Below are positions 5,561 through 11,535 of a DNA stretch of 11,535 bases, piece by piece. The position numbers were made by a program, and so were the translations under genes. This stretch comes from Actinomycetes bacterium (GTDB taxonomy: Bacteria; Actinomycetota; Thermoleophilia; Solirubrobacterales; Solirubrobacteraceae). The notes beneath the pieces are model-generated. The model saw only the letters and a list, made by a program, of their open reading frames with translations. It made no database searches and was not told where the DNA came from. Each line of letters starts with the position of its first letter. The stretch's first letter is position 1. The stretch spans positions 1 to 11,535 of the forward strand of contig JAEZDB010000491.1 in the NCBI GenBank assembly GCA_023429855.1. The letters run 5' to 3'.

Positions 5561-6043
5561 TCAGCGGCGGGCGCGGAAGAACGCGCGCAGCAGCTCGGCG
5601 CACTCGTCGTGCAGCACGCCGGTGGCGACGTCCGGCCGGTGGTTGAACTCGGGGCGGTCGAGCACGCTGAGCACGCTGCCGGCCGCCCCGGCCTTGGGGT
5701 CGAAGGCGCCGAAGACGACGCGCGGGACGCGCGAGAGGACGATCGCGCCGGCGCACATCGTGCACGGCTCGAGGGTCACGTAGAGCGTGCCGCCGGTGAC
5801 GCGCCAGCCGTCGCCGATCGTGCGAGCAGCCTCGCGGAGCGCGAGCACCTCGGCGTGGGCCGTCGGATCGCTCGCCAGCTCACGCTCGTTGCGGCCGCGG
5901 CCGACGACCTTGCCGCCTGCGACGACCACCGCGCCGATGGGCACGTCGCCGTGCGCTTCGGCGATCTGGGCCTCCTCGATCGCGAGCCGCATCCAGCGCT
6001 CGTCGTCCTCCGTCTGCTGGCTGGCGGTCGGCGGAACGTCCAC
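5561..6043 (-). CDS. tadA: tRNA adenosine(34) deaminase TadA
   Basis: A zinc-dependent cytidine/deoxycytidylate deaminase-fold enzyme. It converts A34 to inosine in tRNA-Arg(ACG), so that one tRNA reads CGU, CGC and CGA codons. With the GTG start at 6043 it has 160 residues, normal for TadA. The zinc site is H63-A-E65 (TAHAEVLALREA; E65 is the proton shuttle) with P-C94-T-M-C97 (LEPCTMCAGAIVLSRV). The VVFGAFDPKAGAAGS stretch and the closing NHRPDVATGVLHDECAELLRAFF helix are typical of TadA rather than of cytosine or guanine deaminases. The start is uncertain: the frame opens further to a GTG at 6145, giving 194 residues and including an inverted repeat, and an ATG at 5992 (MRLAIEEAQ) would give 143. 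None has a good Shine-Dalgarno sequence. It is divergent from the subtilase operon. A tRNA-Ser gene next to tadA is, as I recall, also seen in other actinobacteria. Confidence 0.9.
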   Translation of the reverse strand: MDVPPTASQQTEDDERWMRLAIEEAQIAEAHGDVPIGAVVVAGGKVVGRGRNERELASDPTAHAEVLALREAARTIGDGWRVTGGTLYVTLEPCTMCAGAIVLSRVPRVVFGAFDPKAGAAGSVLSVLDRPEFNHRPDVATGVLHDECAELLRAFFRARR

Positions 6044-6055
6044 CCGCGGAGTGTC

Positions 6056-6069
6056 CCACGCGCGCGTGG
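6056..6069. promoter_or_regulatory. 14-bp perfect palindrome between tadA and the subtilase operon
   Basis: CCACGCG (6056-6062) and CGCGTGG (6063-6069) are exact reverse complements. It lies 13 bp upstream of the chosen tadA GTG, in the divergent interval. Its heptamer CACGCGC/GCGCGTG recurs in the larger inverted repeat at 6112-6149. GC-only palindromes arise easily in this background, so an operator role is only possible. Confidence 0.3.
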
Positions 6070-6111
6070 ACCCCGAGTTTTGGCGCGTCTGCGCGAAGTC
6101 GGCGCAGTTGC

Positions 6112-6149
6112 GCGCGTGAATTGATGCAAAGCACTGCAACTTCACGCGC
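6112..6149. promoter_or_regulatory. Inverted repeat with AT-richer centre upstream of the subtilase operon
   Basis: GCGCGTGAA (6112-6120) and TTCACGCGC (6141-6149) are perfect 9-bp arms. They flank a 20-bp spacer that is AT-richer than its surroundings and contains TTGATGCAAAGCACTGCAAC. The element ends about 20 bp before the subtilase start and could act as a two-site operator or as a hairpin. A TTCAAT -10-like box (6160-6165) lies between it and the gene. No convincing -35 box is visible. Confidence 0.4.
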
Positions 6150-6173
6150 CGTTGCCGTGTTCAATGGGTGAAG

Positions 6174-7667
6174 ATGCGCAGGCGATCACCACAGTTGGCG
6201 GCAGGGGTCGCCGCCCTCGCCTTTGCCATCCCTGCGTCGACTGCGCTGGCGGAAGGTCCGAAGACGACGATCCGCGAGGGCGTCACCGCCCGCGCGGGAG
6301 AGCTCCTCGTGCACCCGCACGGCGGCGAGCTGCAGAAGGTCGTGCTCCGCAAGGGCGTCGACCCCGAGGTCGTGGCGCGCAAGCTGCGCGAGCACCCCGA
6401 GCTCTTCGCGTCGGCCAGCGTGAACCTGATCGCCAAAGCGGCCGGCCAGCGCGCCACGGCCGCGCAGACCACCTCGCCGCCGAGCGCCGCTCCGCCCGTG
6501 AGCGCGCCGGTCGACCTCCCCGCCGAGATGCTCACGGGGCCCTCGCTGCTCACCGGCTGGATCCCCAACGACGCTGTCGGCGACGTGCCGTGGACGAGCG
6601 TGCAGTGGAACTTCGCCGGGCAGTGGGGCGTGCACGCCCCGCAGGCCTGGGATCAGCTGCGATCGCGTGGCGCCGCCCGCGCTGGCGGGCGCCACGTGCG
6701 GGTCGCCGTCGTCGACTCGGGCGTCGCCTACCGCACGAGCGGGCCCTACCGCCAGTCGCCCGACCTGCCGCGCGCGCGGATCCTGCAGGGCTACGACTTC
6801 GTCGACGAAGACCGCTACCCCGACGACCGCTCGGGCCACGGCACGCACGTGGCGTCGACGATCGCGGGCGCGACGAACAACGCCGCGGGCCTCACCGGCC
6901 TGGCGTACGAGGCCGACATCATCCCCATCCGGGTGCTCGACGCCGACGACGAAGGCGACACGCTCGCCATCGCGCGCGGCATCAAGTACGCCGTGCGGCG
7001 CAAGGCCGACATCATCAACCTCTCTGCCGACTTCCCGTCAAGCGTGCGCGCGAGCGAGATCCCCGAAGTCATGGCCGCCGTCGAAGAGGCGCACCGCAAG
7101 GGCGTCCTCGTGATCTCGTCGTCAGGCAACGACGGCGTGGGCCAGGTGTCACTGCCGGCGCGGTCGCCGGCCGTGCTCGCCGTCGGCGCGACGACGGCGC
7201 ATGGCTGCCGCGCCGCGTTCTCCAACGCTGGCGCCGACCTCGACCTCGTCGCTCCCGGCGGCGGCATCGACCACGCGACGGACACCTCAGCGCGGTGCCG
7301 ACCCAACGACCCCGGCGTGCCGATCGCGCAGGTCACGCTGCAGCGCCCCGGCGACCCGTCCACGCTCGGCGTCCCGCTCGACTACGTCGGCACGTCGATG
7401 GCGGCGGCGCACGCCTCTGGCATTGCGGCCTTGGTGCACGGCAGCGGGCTGCTCGGCAAGAACCCAAAGGCCGACCTGCTCGCGGCGTACCTCGTCCGCT
7501 CGACCCACGACCTCGGTCAGAAGGGCACCGATAGCCGCTTCGGCGCCGGGCTCATCGACGCCCAGCAAGCCACCAACAGCAAACGCGCCAAGGCCGCTGC
7601 CCGTGGCGCGCGGCGCGCGGTCGCCAAGGCGGCGCGGGTGCCTGCGGGTGGCTTGCCGGTGCGATGA
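6174..7667 (+). CDS. Secreted subtilisin-like serine protease (peptidase S8)
   Basis: A 497-residue exported subtilase. The signal peptide is MRRRSPQLAAGVAALAFAIPASTALA. Residues 28-90 resemble a short subtilase propeptide (GELLVHPHGG... ASASVNLIAKA), followed by a Thr/Ser/Pro/Ala linker (about 95-115). The catalytic triad is complete: D181 in VAVVDSGV, H222 in SGHGTHVAST and S408 in YVGTSMAAAH, with oxyanion N319 in SSSGND. The usual Pro of GTSMAxPH is Ala here. The C-terminus (about 468-497) is an Ala/Arg/Lys-rich basic tail with no membrane anchor. ATG 6174 is preferred because a TTCAAT -10 box ends 8 nt before it, suggesting a leaderless transcript. A GTG two codons upstream (6168) is equally open. 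The stop overlaps the next ATG (ATGA, 7664-7667), which ties it to a polysaccharide operon. It may process surface proteins or assembly enzymes; the substrate is unknown. Confidence 0.9.
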   Translation: MRRRSPQLAAGVAALAFAIPASTALAEGPKTTIREGVTARAGELLVHPHGGELQKVVLRKGVDPEVVARKLREHPELFASASVNLIAKAAGQRATAAQTTSPPSAAPPVSAPVDLPAEMLTGPSLLTGWIPNDAVGDVPWTSVQWNFAGQWGVHAPQAWDQLRSRGAARAGGRHVRVAVVDSGVAYRTSGPYRQSPDLPRARILQGYDFVDEDRYPDDRSGHGTHVASTIAGATNNAAGLTGLAYEADIIPIRVLDADDEGDTLAIARGIKYAVRRKADIINLSADFPSSVRASEIPEVMAAVEEAHRKGVLVISSSGNDGVGQVSLPARSPAVLAVGATTAHGCRAAFSNAGADLDLVAPGGGIDHATDTSARCRPNDPGVPIAQVTLQRPGDPSTLGVPLDYVGTSMAAAHASGIAALVHGSGLLGKNPKADLLAAYLVRSTHDLGQKGTDSRFGAGLIDAQQATNSKRAKAAARGARRAVAKAARVPAGGLPVR

Positions 7668-8392
7668 GCGGCTTCGTCGACCTGCACTGCCACCTCCTGC
7701 CAGCGCTCGACGACGGCCCCGCCGACGACGCGCACGCCGTGGCCCTCGCGCGGGCCCTCGTGGCCGACGGCGTCACGACCGTCGCCGCGACGCCACACCG
7801 CACCGCGCAGTTCGCCACGCCCGTGCCGGAGCTGCAGTCGCGGCTTGCGTACCTGCGGGCGCTGCTGGCGGCCAACGGCGTCGAGCTCGAGGTGCTCAGC
7901 GGGTCAGAGGTCAACGTCGACGCGCTGATCGACATGGACGACGCCGAGATCCAGGCGCTGCGGCTCGGGGGGACGGGACCGCTACTCGTCGAGCTCCCGC
8001 TGGGACCGGCCTTCGGCGACCCGACGTGGCCGATCCACCAGCTGCTCGACGACGGGGTTCCGGTTCTGATCGCGCACCCTGAGCGGATCCCGCTGATCCA
8101 GCAGGATCCAGGGCTGCTGCAGGCGTTGGTTGCCCGCGGTGCGCACGCCCAGGTCACCAGCGGCGCCCTGATCGGCCGCTACGGCCGCACGGCTCAGGCG
8201 GCCGCCATCGGCCTGCTTGATGCGGGCCTGATCGACGTCATCGCGTCCGACGCGCACCACTACGAGCACCGTCCCCCCGAGACCACGATCGCCCTCGAAT
8301 GGCTTGGTCAGGCCCGGCCGAACGTCGATGGCGCCGCGCTGGCGGTGCATACTCCTGCGGTGCTGATTCCCCCGCAAGCACCCGTCGATTGA
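7664..8392 (+). CDS. cpsB: PHP-domain tyrosine-protein phosphatase, CpsB/YwqE family
   Basis: A 242-residue cytoplasmic metal-dependent phosphatase of the polymerase-histidinol-phosphatase (PHP) fold. In capsule loci the family dephosphorylates the BY-kinase that sets chain length. The metal-binding motifs are all present: H8-C-H10-LLPALD-D17-G, TPH45, G-x-E82-V, AH138PE and SD196A-H198. The VTSGALIGRYG stretch (164-174) is the family's TAGS-x-x-G-x-FG segment. The length matches CpsB and YwqE, at about 245-255. Its ATG overlaps the protease stop and its TGA overlaps the flippase TTG. No tyrosine kinase is encoded in the window; it should lie elsewhere, or this enzyme may act on another substrate. 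Close relatives could dephosphorylate sugar phosphates, but the DDG and SDAHH context favours the tyrosine phosphatase reading. Confidence 0.9.
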   Translation: MSGFVDLHCHLLPALDDGPADDAHAVALARALVADGVTTVAATPHRTAQFATPVPELQSRLAYLRALLAANGVELEVLSGSEVNVDALIDMDDAEIQALRLGGTGPLLVELPLGPAFGDPTWPIHQLLDDGVPVLIAHPERIPLIQQDPGLLQALVARGAHAQVTSGALIGRYGRTAQAAAIGLLDAGLIDVIASDAHHYEHRPPETTIALEWLGQARPNVDGAALAVHTPAVLIPPQAPVD

Positions 8393-9885
8393 GCGCCACC
8401 CCCGCACCAGCGCCCTCCCCCGCTCCGTTGCCCACGACGCCGCCGACCCGTCGCGTCGCCGTCAACACCGCGCTGCGCGCCGCCGCCGAGGTTCTCGGCA
8501 AGGTCGCGACGCTCGTCCTCACGATCGTCATGCTCAGCCAGCTCGGCCCAGGCGCGGTCGGCGACTTCGGGTTTGCGCTGGCGGTCACGCAGCTGTACTG
8601 GCCACTCGCCGGCTTCGGCCTCGACCGCCTGATGCTGCGCCACATCGCGATCGAAGGCGACGACGCCACCGCCCGGATGGTGCCGCAGCTCAACGCGATG
8701 AAGCTGTGCGTCGGCCTCGTCTGCATCGTCGTCGGCACGAGCGCCGTCTACCTCGCCACCGACGACGACACCGTCACGCTCGTCACCTTGATCCTCGGCT
8801 TCACGCTGCTGGCCACGCTGATCGGCGCCACCGCGCAGTCGGTCTTCATGGCCAAGGAACGCACCCAGGACTACTTCTTCGCCGCGCTGCCGGTCAAGGT
8901 GATCGGCGCGTTCCTCGGCATCGCCGTGCTGCTGCTCGGCGGCGGGCTGCTCGCCGTCGCGTGGACGAGCCTCGTCGCCGCGCTGCTCGGCATCGGCATC
9001 GGCTGGTGGCTGCTCGGGCGCAAGTACGGCCAGCCGCCCGCCGGGCTCGCCGGCACGCCGCGCACCTGGTGGCCGCTCGCGCGCGAGGCCGGTCCGTGGG
9101 GCATGCAAGAGGTGTTCGGGCAGATCACCTTCCGCGTCGGGATCATCGTGCTCTACCTCTACGCGGGCAGGAGCGTCACCGGCGAGTACCGCGTCGCCTA
9201 CCAGCTGCTCGAAGCCACGCTGTTTCTGCCGTGGTCGATCGGCACGTCGGTGCTGCCGATCATCGCGCGAGCGCAGCGTGGCAAGACCGTCGGCGACGAG
9301 CCGTCGCTGGAGGCGATCACCCGCGGGTCGATCGAGCTGGTGATCGTGTTGATGATCCCGATCGCGCTCGTCCTCGGCATCTGCGCCGCGCCGCTCCTCG
9401 GCCTCATCGACGACCAGGCGGTCCCGGCAGCCGACTACCTCCCCTACCTCGCGGTCGCATCAGTGGTCTACGGCGTCGGTCACCTCGCCGGCATCGTCGC
9501 CCTCAGCCACCTGCCGGGCCGGCGCACCGTCGAAGCGACGGCGCTCGCGGCGCTCTTCAGCGTCACGGTCGTGCTGCTGTTGATCCCGAGCGAGGCGGCA
9601 CGCGGCGCTGCCCTCGCGGCTCTGGCGACCGAGGTCGTGCTCGCCGCGCTCACGCTGCGACTCGCCGTCCGCGCGGCTGGCCCCTCGATTCTGCGGGGCA
9701 TGCTGTCGATCGGGCTCGTCGGCGGCGCCGTGATGGCAGTCGTCATGTGGCCGCTGCGCGACCACCTCTTCCTCGCGCTCCTGGCCGGCGGGACCGCCTA
9801 CACAGTGGTCGTCGCCCTGCTGGAGTACCGTCGTCGGGGACCGGCCTGGGAGCTGATGCGCTCCATCTTGCCCGGCGCTCGATGA
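8389..9885 (+). CDS. Polysaccharide flippase, Wzx/MATE-like (MOP superfamily)
   Basis: A 498-residue integral membrane protein, probably moving undecaprenyl-linked oligosaccharides from the inner to the outer face of the membrane. A Pro/Ala/Thr-rich cytoplasmic N-terminus (2-22) leads into RRVAVNTALRAAAEVLGKVATLVLTIVML. This is the typical first helix of Wzx proteins, followed by the LGPGAVGDFGFALAVTQLYWPLAGFGLDRLMLRHIA block. About 12-14 hydrophobic helices follow. GEYRVAYQLLEATLFLPWSIGTSVLPIIAR (roughly residues 266-295) is a strong family segment. I start it at the TTG 8389 because this overlaps the cpsB stop (TTGA), the same coupling seen at the other two junctions; there is no separate ribosome-binding site. 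The frame is open further upstream into cpsB. The substrate is unknown. Confidence 0.88.
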   Translation: MSATPAPAPSPAPLPTTPPTRRVAVNTALRAAAEVLGKVATLVLTIVMLSQLGPGAVGDFGFALAVTQLYWPLAGFGLDRLMLRHIAIEGDDATARMVPQLNAMKLCVGLVCIVVGTSAVYLATDDDTVTLVTLILGFTLLATLIGATAQSVFMAKERTQDYFFAALPVKVIGAFLGIAVLLLGGGLLAVAWTSLVAALLGIGIGWWLLGRKYGQPPAGLAGTPRTWWPLAREAGPWGMQEVFGQITFRVGIIVLYLYAGRSVTGEYRVAYQLLEATLFLPWSIGTSVLPIIARAQRGKTVGDEPSLEAITRGSIELVIVLMIPIALVLGICAAPLLGLIDDQAVPAADYLPYLAVASVVYGVGHLAGIVALSHLPGRRTVEATALAALFSVTVVLLLIPSEAARGAALAALATEVVLAALTLRLAVRAAGPSILRGMLSIGLVGGAVMAVVMWPLRDHLFLALLAGGTAYTVVVALLEYRRRGPAWELMRSILPGAR

Positions 9886-11342
9886 CGTCGCCCCTGCTGA
9901 CTCCCGACCTCCCCCCGTCGTCTGCGGCGTCGCCGCCGGTGATGCCGGCGCGCCCCTCGCTGCTCACGCTCGGGCCGCTCGTCGCCGTCGCCTTGATGCT
10001 GGCCACCATTGCGGTGGTCCTCTTCGACAAGATCGCGCCTTCGCTGCCGCTGGCTGTGGTCGGCGGCGTCGGGCTCATCGCGCTCGTCGGCCTCACCGTC
10101 GCCCGCTACGAGGCAGCGGTGTTCCTCGGGTTCCTGTTGTCGGGCGTCGTGAAGATCGAACCTGCCCCGCCCGACGGCATCTTTGCGGTGATCATCGCCG
10201 TCGCCATCGTGACGGGCCGGTTGCGCGTCGATCGCGTCCCCGCACCGATCGCCGCGACGCTCGCCGCGCTCGTCGCCCTCAACGTGCTCAGCTTCGCCGC
10301 AGCGACCAACATCAGCGACGGCATCCGCTTTGCGGCGATCACGCTCTACGTCGCCGTGTTCTCGGTGTGGCTCGCGGGCTACGCCGACCGTGATTCGCGC
10401 GGCCGCGGGATCGTGGTCGCGTGGCTGATTATCGCGGTGTTCTCGGCGATCGTCGGCACGCTCGCGCTGCAGCTGCCCAGCTTCCCGTTTCGACTCGAGC
10501 TGATCGCCGACGGCTCGTCGCGCGCCAGCGCGCTCTTCAAGGACCCCAACGTCTACGGGCCGTTCCTCGTGCCGATCGCGGTGATCGTGCTGGAGGAGAT
10601 GATCGCGCCGCGGCTGCTGCGGATCCGGATGGCCACCGGGTTCGTCATCCTGGCCGTCCTAATCATCGGCCTGATCTTCTCGTTCTCCCGCGCCGCCTGG
10701 GCCAACATGCTTCTGTCGACGGCGGTGATGCTCGCGATCCTGCTGCTGCGTCGTCGCCACACCGGCCGGCTCGTCGTCGTCCTCGGTGGCCTGGGCATCG
10801 TCGGGATGGTGGTGATGGCCGTGGTCGTCTTCAGCGGTCAGGCCGACTTCATCGGCCAGCGAGCACAGCTGCAGCAGTACGACAGCGAGCGCTTCGGGGC
10901 TCAGCGCGCCGGCGTCGAGATCGCAAGCCACTACCCGCTCGGCGTTGGCCCCGGGCAGTTCATGTACCACCACCCCGTCGAGTCGCATTCGACCTACGTG
11001 CGCGTCCTCGCCGAGCAGGGCCCGCTCGGCCTCGCGCTCTGGCTCACGCTCTGCCTGCTCACGCTCGGCCTCGCGATCGGCAACGCGTTCGCGGGCCGAA
11101 CATCCGCCGGGATAGGGTCGGCGGCCTTGCTCGGCGCCTGGTGCGGGTTGCTCTTCAACTCCGTCGTCGTCGACACGCTCCACTGGCGCCACCTGTGGGT
11201 CGTCCTCGGCTTGATCTGGGCAGGCGCCATGATCGGGCAAGCCCGCCGCCCCGGCGACCCCGGCCCCATCAGCCTCACCGAGCCCGGTCCCCGCTACGAG
11301 CCACCCAAGCTCACCCCGGTCGTGCCGGTCAGCCGAGACTAA
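9882..11342 (+). CDS. O-antigen ligase/polymerase family protein (Wzy_C)
   Basis: A 486-residue polytopic membrane protein of the O-antigen ligase-like family (Wzy_C domain). These enzymes transfer or polymerise lipid-linked glycans on the outer face of the membrane. In a Gram-positive-type cell, polymerisation of an exopolysaccharide or attachment of glycans to a wall or lipid acceptor is more likely than LPS ligation. Visible marks are RASALFKDPNVYGPFLV (214-230), the FSFSRAAWANM helix (266-276, R270) and a large external loop with SHYPLGVGPGQFM (349-361). The conserved SHSTYVRVLAEQGPLGLALW block (H369) comes next, then a DTLHWRHLWVVLGL helix near the end. About 11-12 helices are expected, with a Pro-rich cytoplasmic tail (455-486). 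The ATG at 9882 overlaps the flippase stop (ATGA). It ends the visible operon; a tandem repeat array starts about 20 nt after its stop. Confidence 0.87.
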   Translation: MTSPLLTPDLPPSSAASPPVMPARPSLLTLGPLVAVALMLATIAVVLFDKIAPSLPLAVVGGVGLIALVGLTVARYEAAVFLGFLLSGVVKIEPAPPDGIFAVIIAVAIVTGRLRVDRVPAPIAATLAALVALNVLSFAAATNISDGIRFAAITLYVAVFSVWLAGYADRDSRGRGIVVAWLIIAVFSAIVGTLALQLPSFPFRLELIADGSSRASALFKDPNVYGPFLVPIAVIVLEEMIAPRLLRIRMATGFVILAVLIIGLIFSFSRAAWANMLLSTAVMLAILLLRRRHTGRLVVVLGGLGIVGMVVMAVVVFSGQADFIGQRAQLQQYDSERFGAQRAGVEIASHYPLGVGPGQFMYHHPVESHSTYVRVLAEQGPLGLALWLTLCLLTLGLAIGNAFAGRTSAGIGSAALLGAWCGLLFNSVVVDTLHWRHLWVVLGLIWAGAMIGQARRPGDPGPISLTEPGPRYEPPKLTPVVPVSRD

Positions 11343-11362
11343 CTAGGCCCGGCTGCGCCAGC

Positions 11363-11535
11363 GAGGCCGGTCGCGCCGCGAGCCGTTTGGGATGTCGCCG
11401 CCCGACCGCCCCTACGGCGCCGCCGAGGCCGGTCGCGCCGCGTACCGTTTTTGATGTCGCCGCCCGACCGCCCCTACCGCGCCTGCGAGGCCGGTCGCGC
11501 CGCGAGCCGTTTGGGATGTCGCCGCCCGACCGCCC
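11363..11535. repeat. 62-bp tandem repeat array, cut by the window end
   Basis: Units begin with GAGGCCGGTCGCGCCGCG at 11363, 11425 and 11487, exactly 62 bp apart. Units 1 and 2 differ at 7 of 62 positions. The 49 visible bases of unit 3 are identical to unit 1. There is no unique spacer between units, so this is a head-to-tail repeat and not a CRISPR array. The only AT-rich patch is the short CCGTTT(GGG/TTG)ATG block in each unit. The last bases before unit 1 (CTGCGCCAGC) also resemble the end of a unit, so a degenerate copy may reach back to the ligase stop at 11342. The period is not a multiple of three, so it cannot be one continuous repeat protein. No promoter or terminator with a T tract is evident. 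Confidence 0.9.

Noticed and set aside
6152..7534. 460-residue plus-strand open frame overlapping the subtilase
   Set aside because: Arg/Pro/Ala-rich out-of-frame reading of the protease gene; the catalytic triad lies in the other frame.
8706..9881. Long upstream extension of the O-antigen ligase frame through the flippase gene
   Set aside because: The upstream part is Arg-rich nonsense. The ATG at 9882 overlaps the flippase stop and begins the real hydrophobic protein.
7664..11342. LPS O-antigen locus of a Gram-negative bacterium
   Set aside because: CpsB-type phosphatases belong mainly to Gram-positive capsule/EPS systems, and the promoter, start-codon and tRNA features are actinobacterial. 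Ligase family proteins also act in EPS polymerisation.
11363..11535. CRISPR array
   Set aside because: Units are contiguous 62-mers with no unique spacers, and no cas gene is present.

Overview
The window is high-GC DNA with GTG/TTG starts, TANNNT-type -10 boxes close to start codons, overlapping stop/start junctions and a tRNA without an encoded CCA. This points to an actinomycete-type bacterium (Actinomycetota). A Thermoleophilia/Solirubrobacterales-like source is my guess from the gene set, not something I can prove. All placements are read from sequence alone.

Layout, left to right. (1) 1-1230: a terminator-like hairpin, a perfect 23-bp operator-like dyad abutting a promoter, a secreted beta-rich protein with a C-terminal IPT/TIG-like domain, then a strong hairpin and a canonical CRP/GlxR-type site. 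(2) 1231-3188: a two-gene DUF485-actP operon for acetate/monocarboxylate uptake, joined by an ATGA overlap. (3) 3189-5137: tandem hairpins, then a monocistronic ABC-F ATPase of the antibiotic-resistance type. Its 5' leader contains a promoter, a nearly leaderless 8-codon ORF and a folded element, the layout expected for drug-sensing attenuation. (4) 5138-6043: a glutaredoxin/GST-like ORF that breaks off in the terminator of an opposing tRNA-Ser(CGA), then tadA on the minus strand. The tRNA and the deaminase that makes inosine-34 in tRNA-Arg are neighbours. (5) 6044-11342: a short divergent regulatory region, then a plus-strand operon of subtilase, CpsB/YwqE PHP tyrosine phosphatase, Wzx/MATE-type flippase and O-antigen ligase/polymerase. 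Every stop overlaps the next start. (6) 11343-11535: a 62-bp tandem repeat array that runs off the end of the window.

How the parts work together. The last operon is part of a cell-surface polysaccharide locus: the flippase moves lipid-linked glycans outward, the Wzy_C-type protein polymerises or ligates them, and the CpsB-type phosphatase would normally oppose a BY-kinase controlling chain length. No glycosyltransferase or kinase is inside the window, so the locus probably continues to the right. The actP operon is a housekeeping carbon-uptake unit under likely cAMP-type control. The ABC-F gene is probably a ribosome-protection function. The items most worth a second look are the ABC-F leader, the 62-bp array, the tRNA-Ser with U73 next to a broken gene, the 23-bp dyad and the fully coupled protease-polysaccharide operon.
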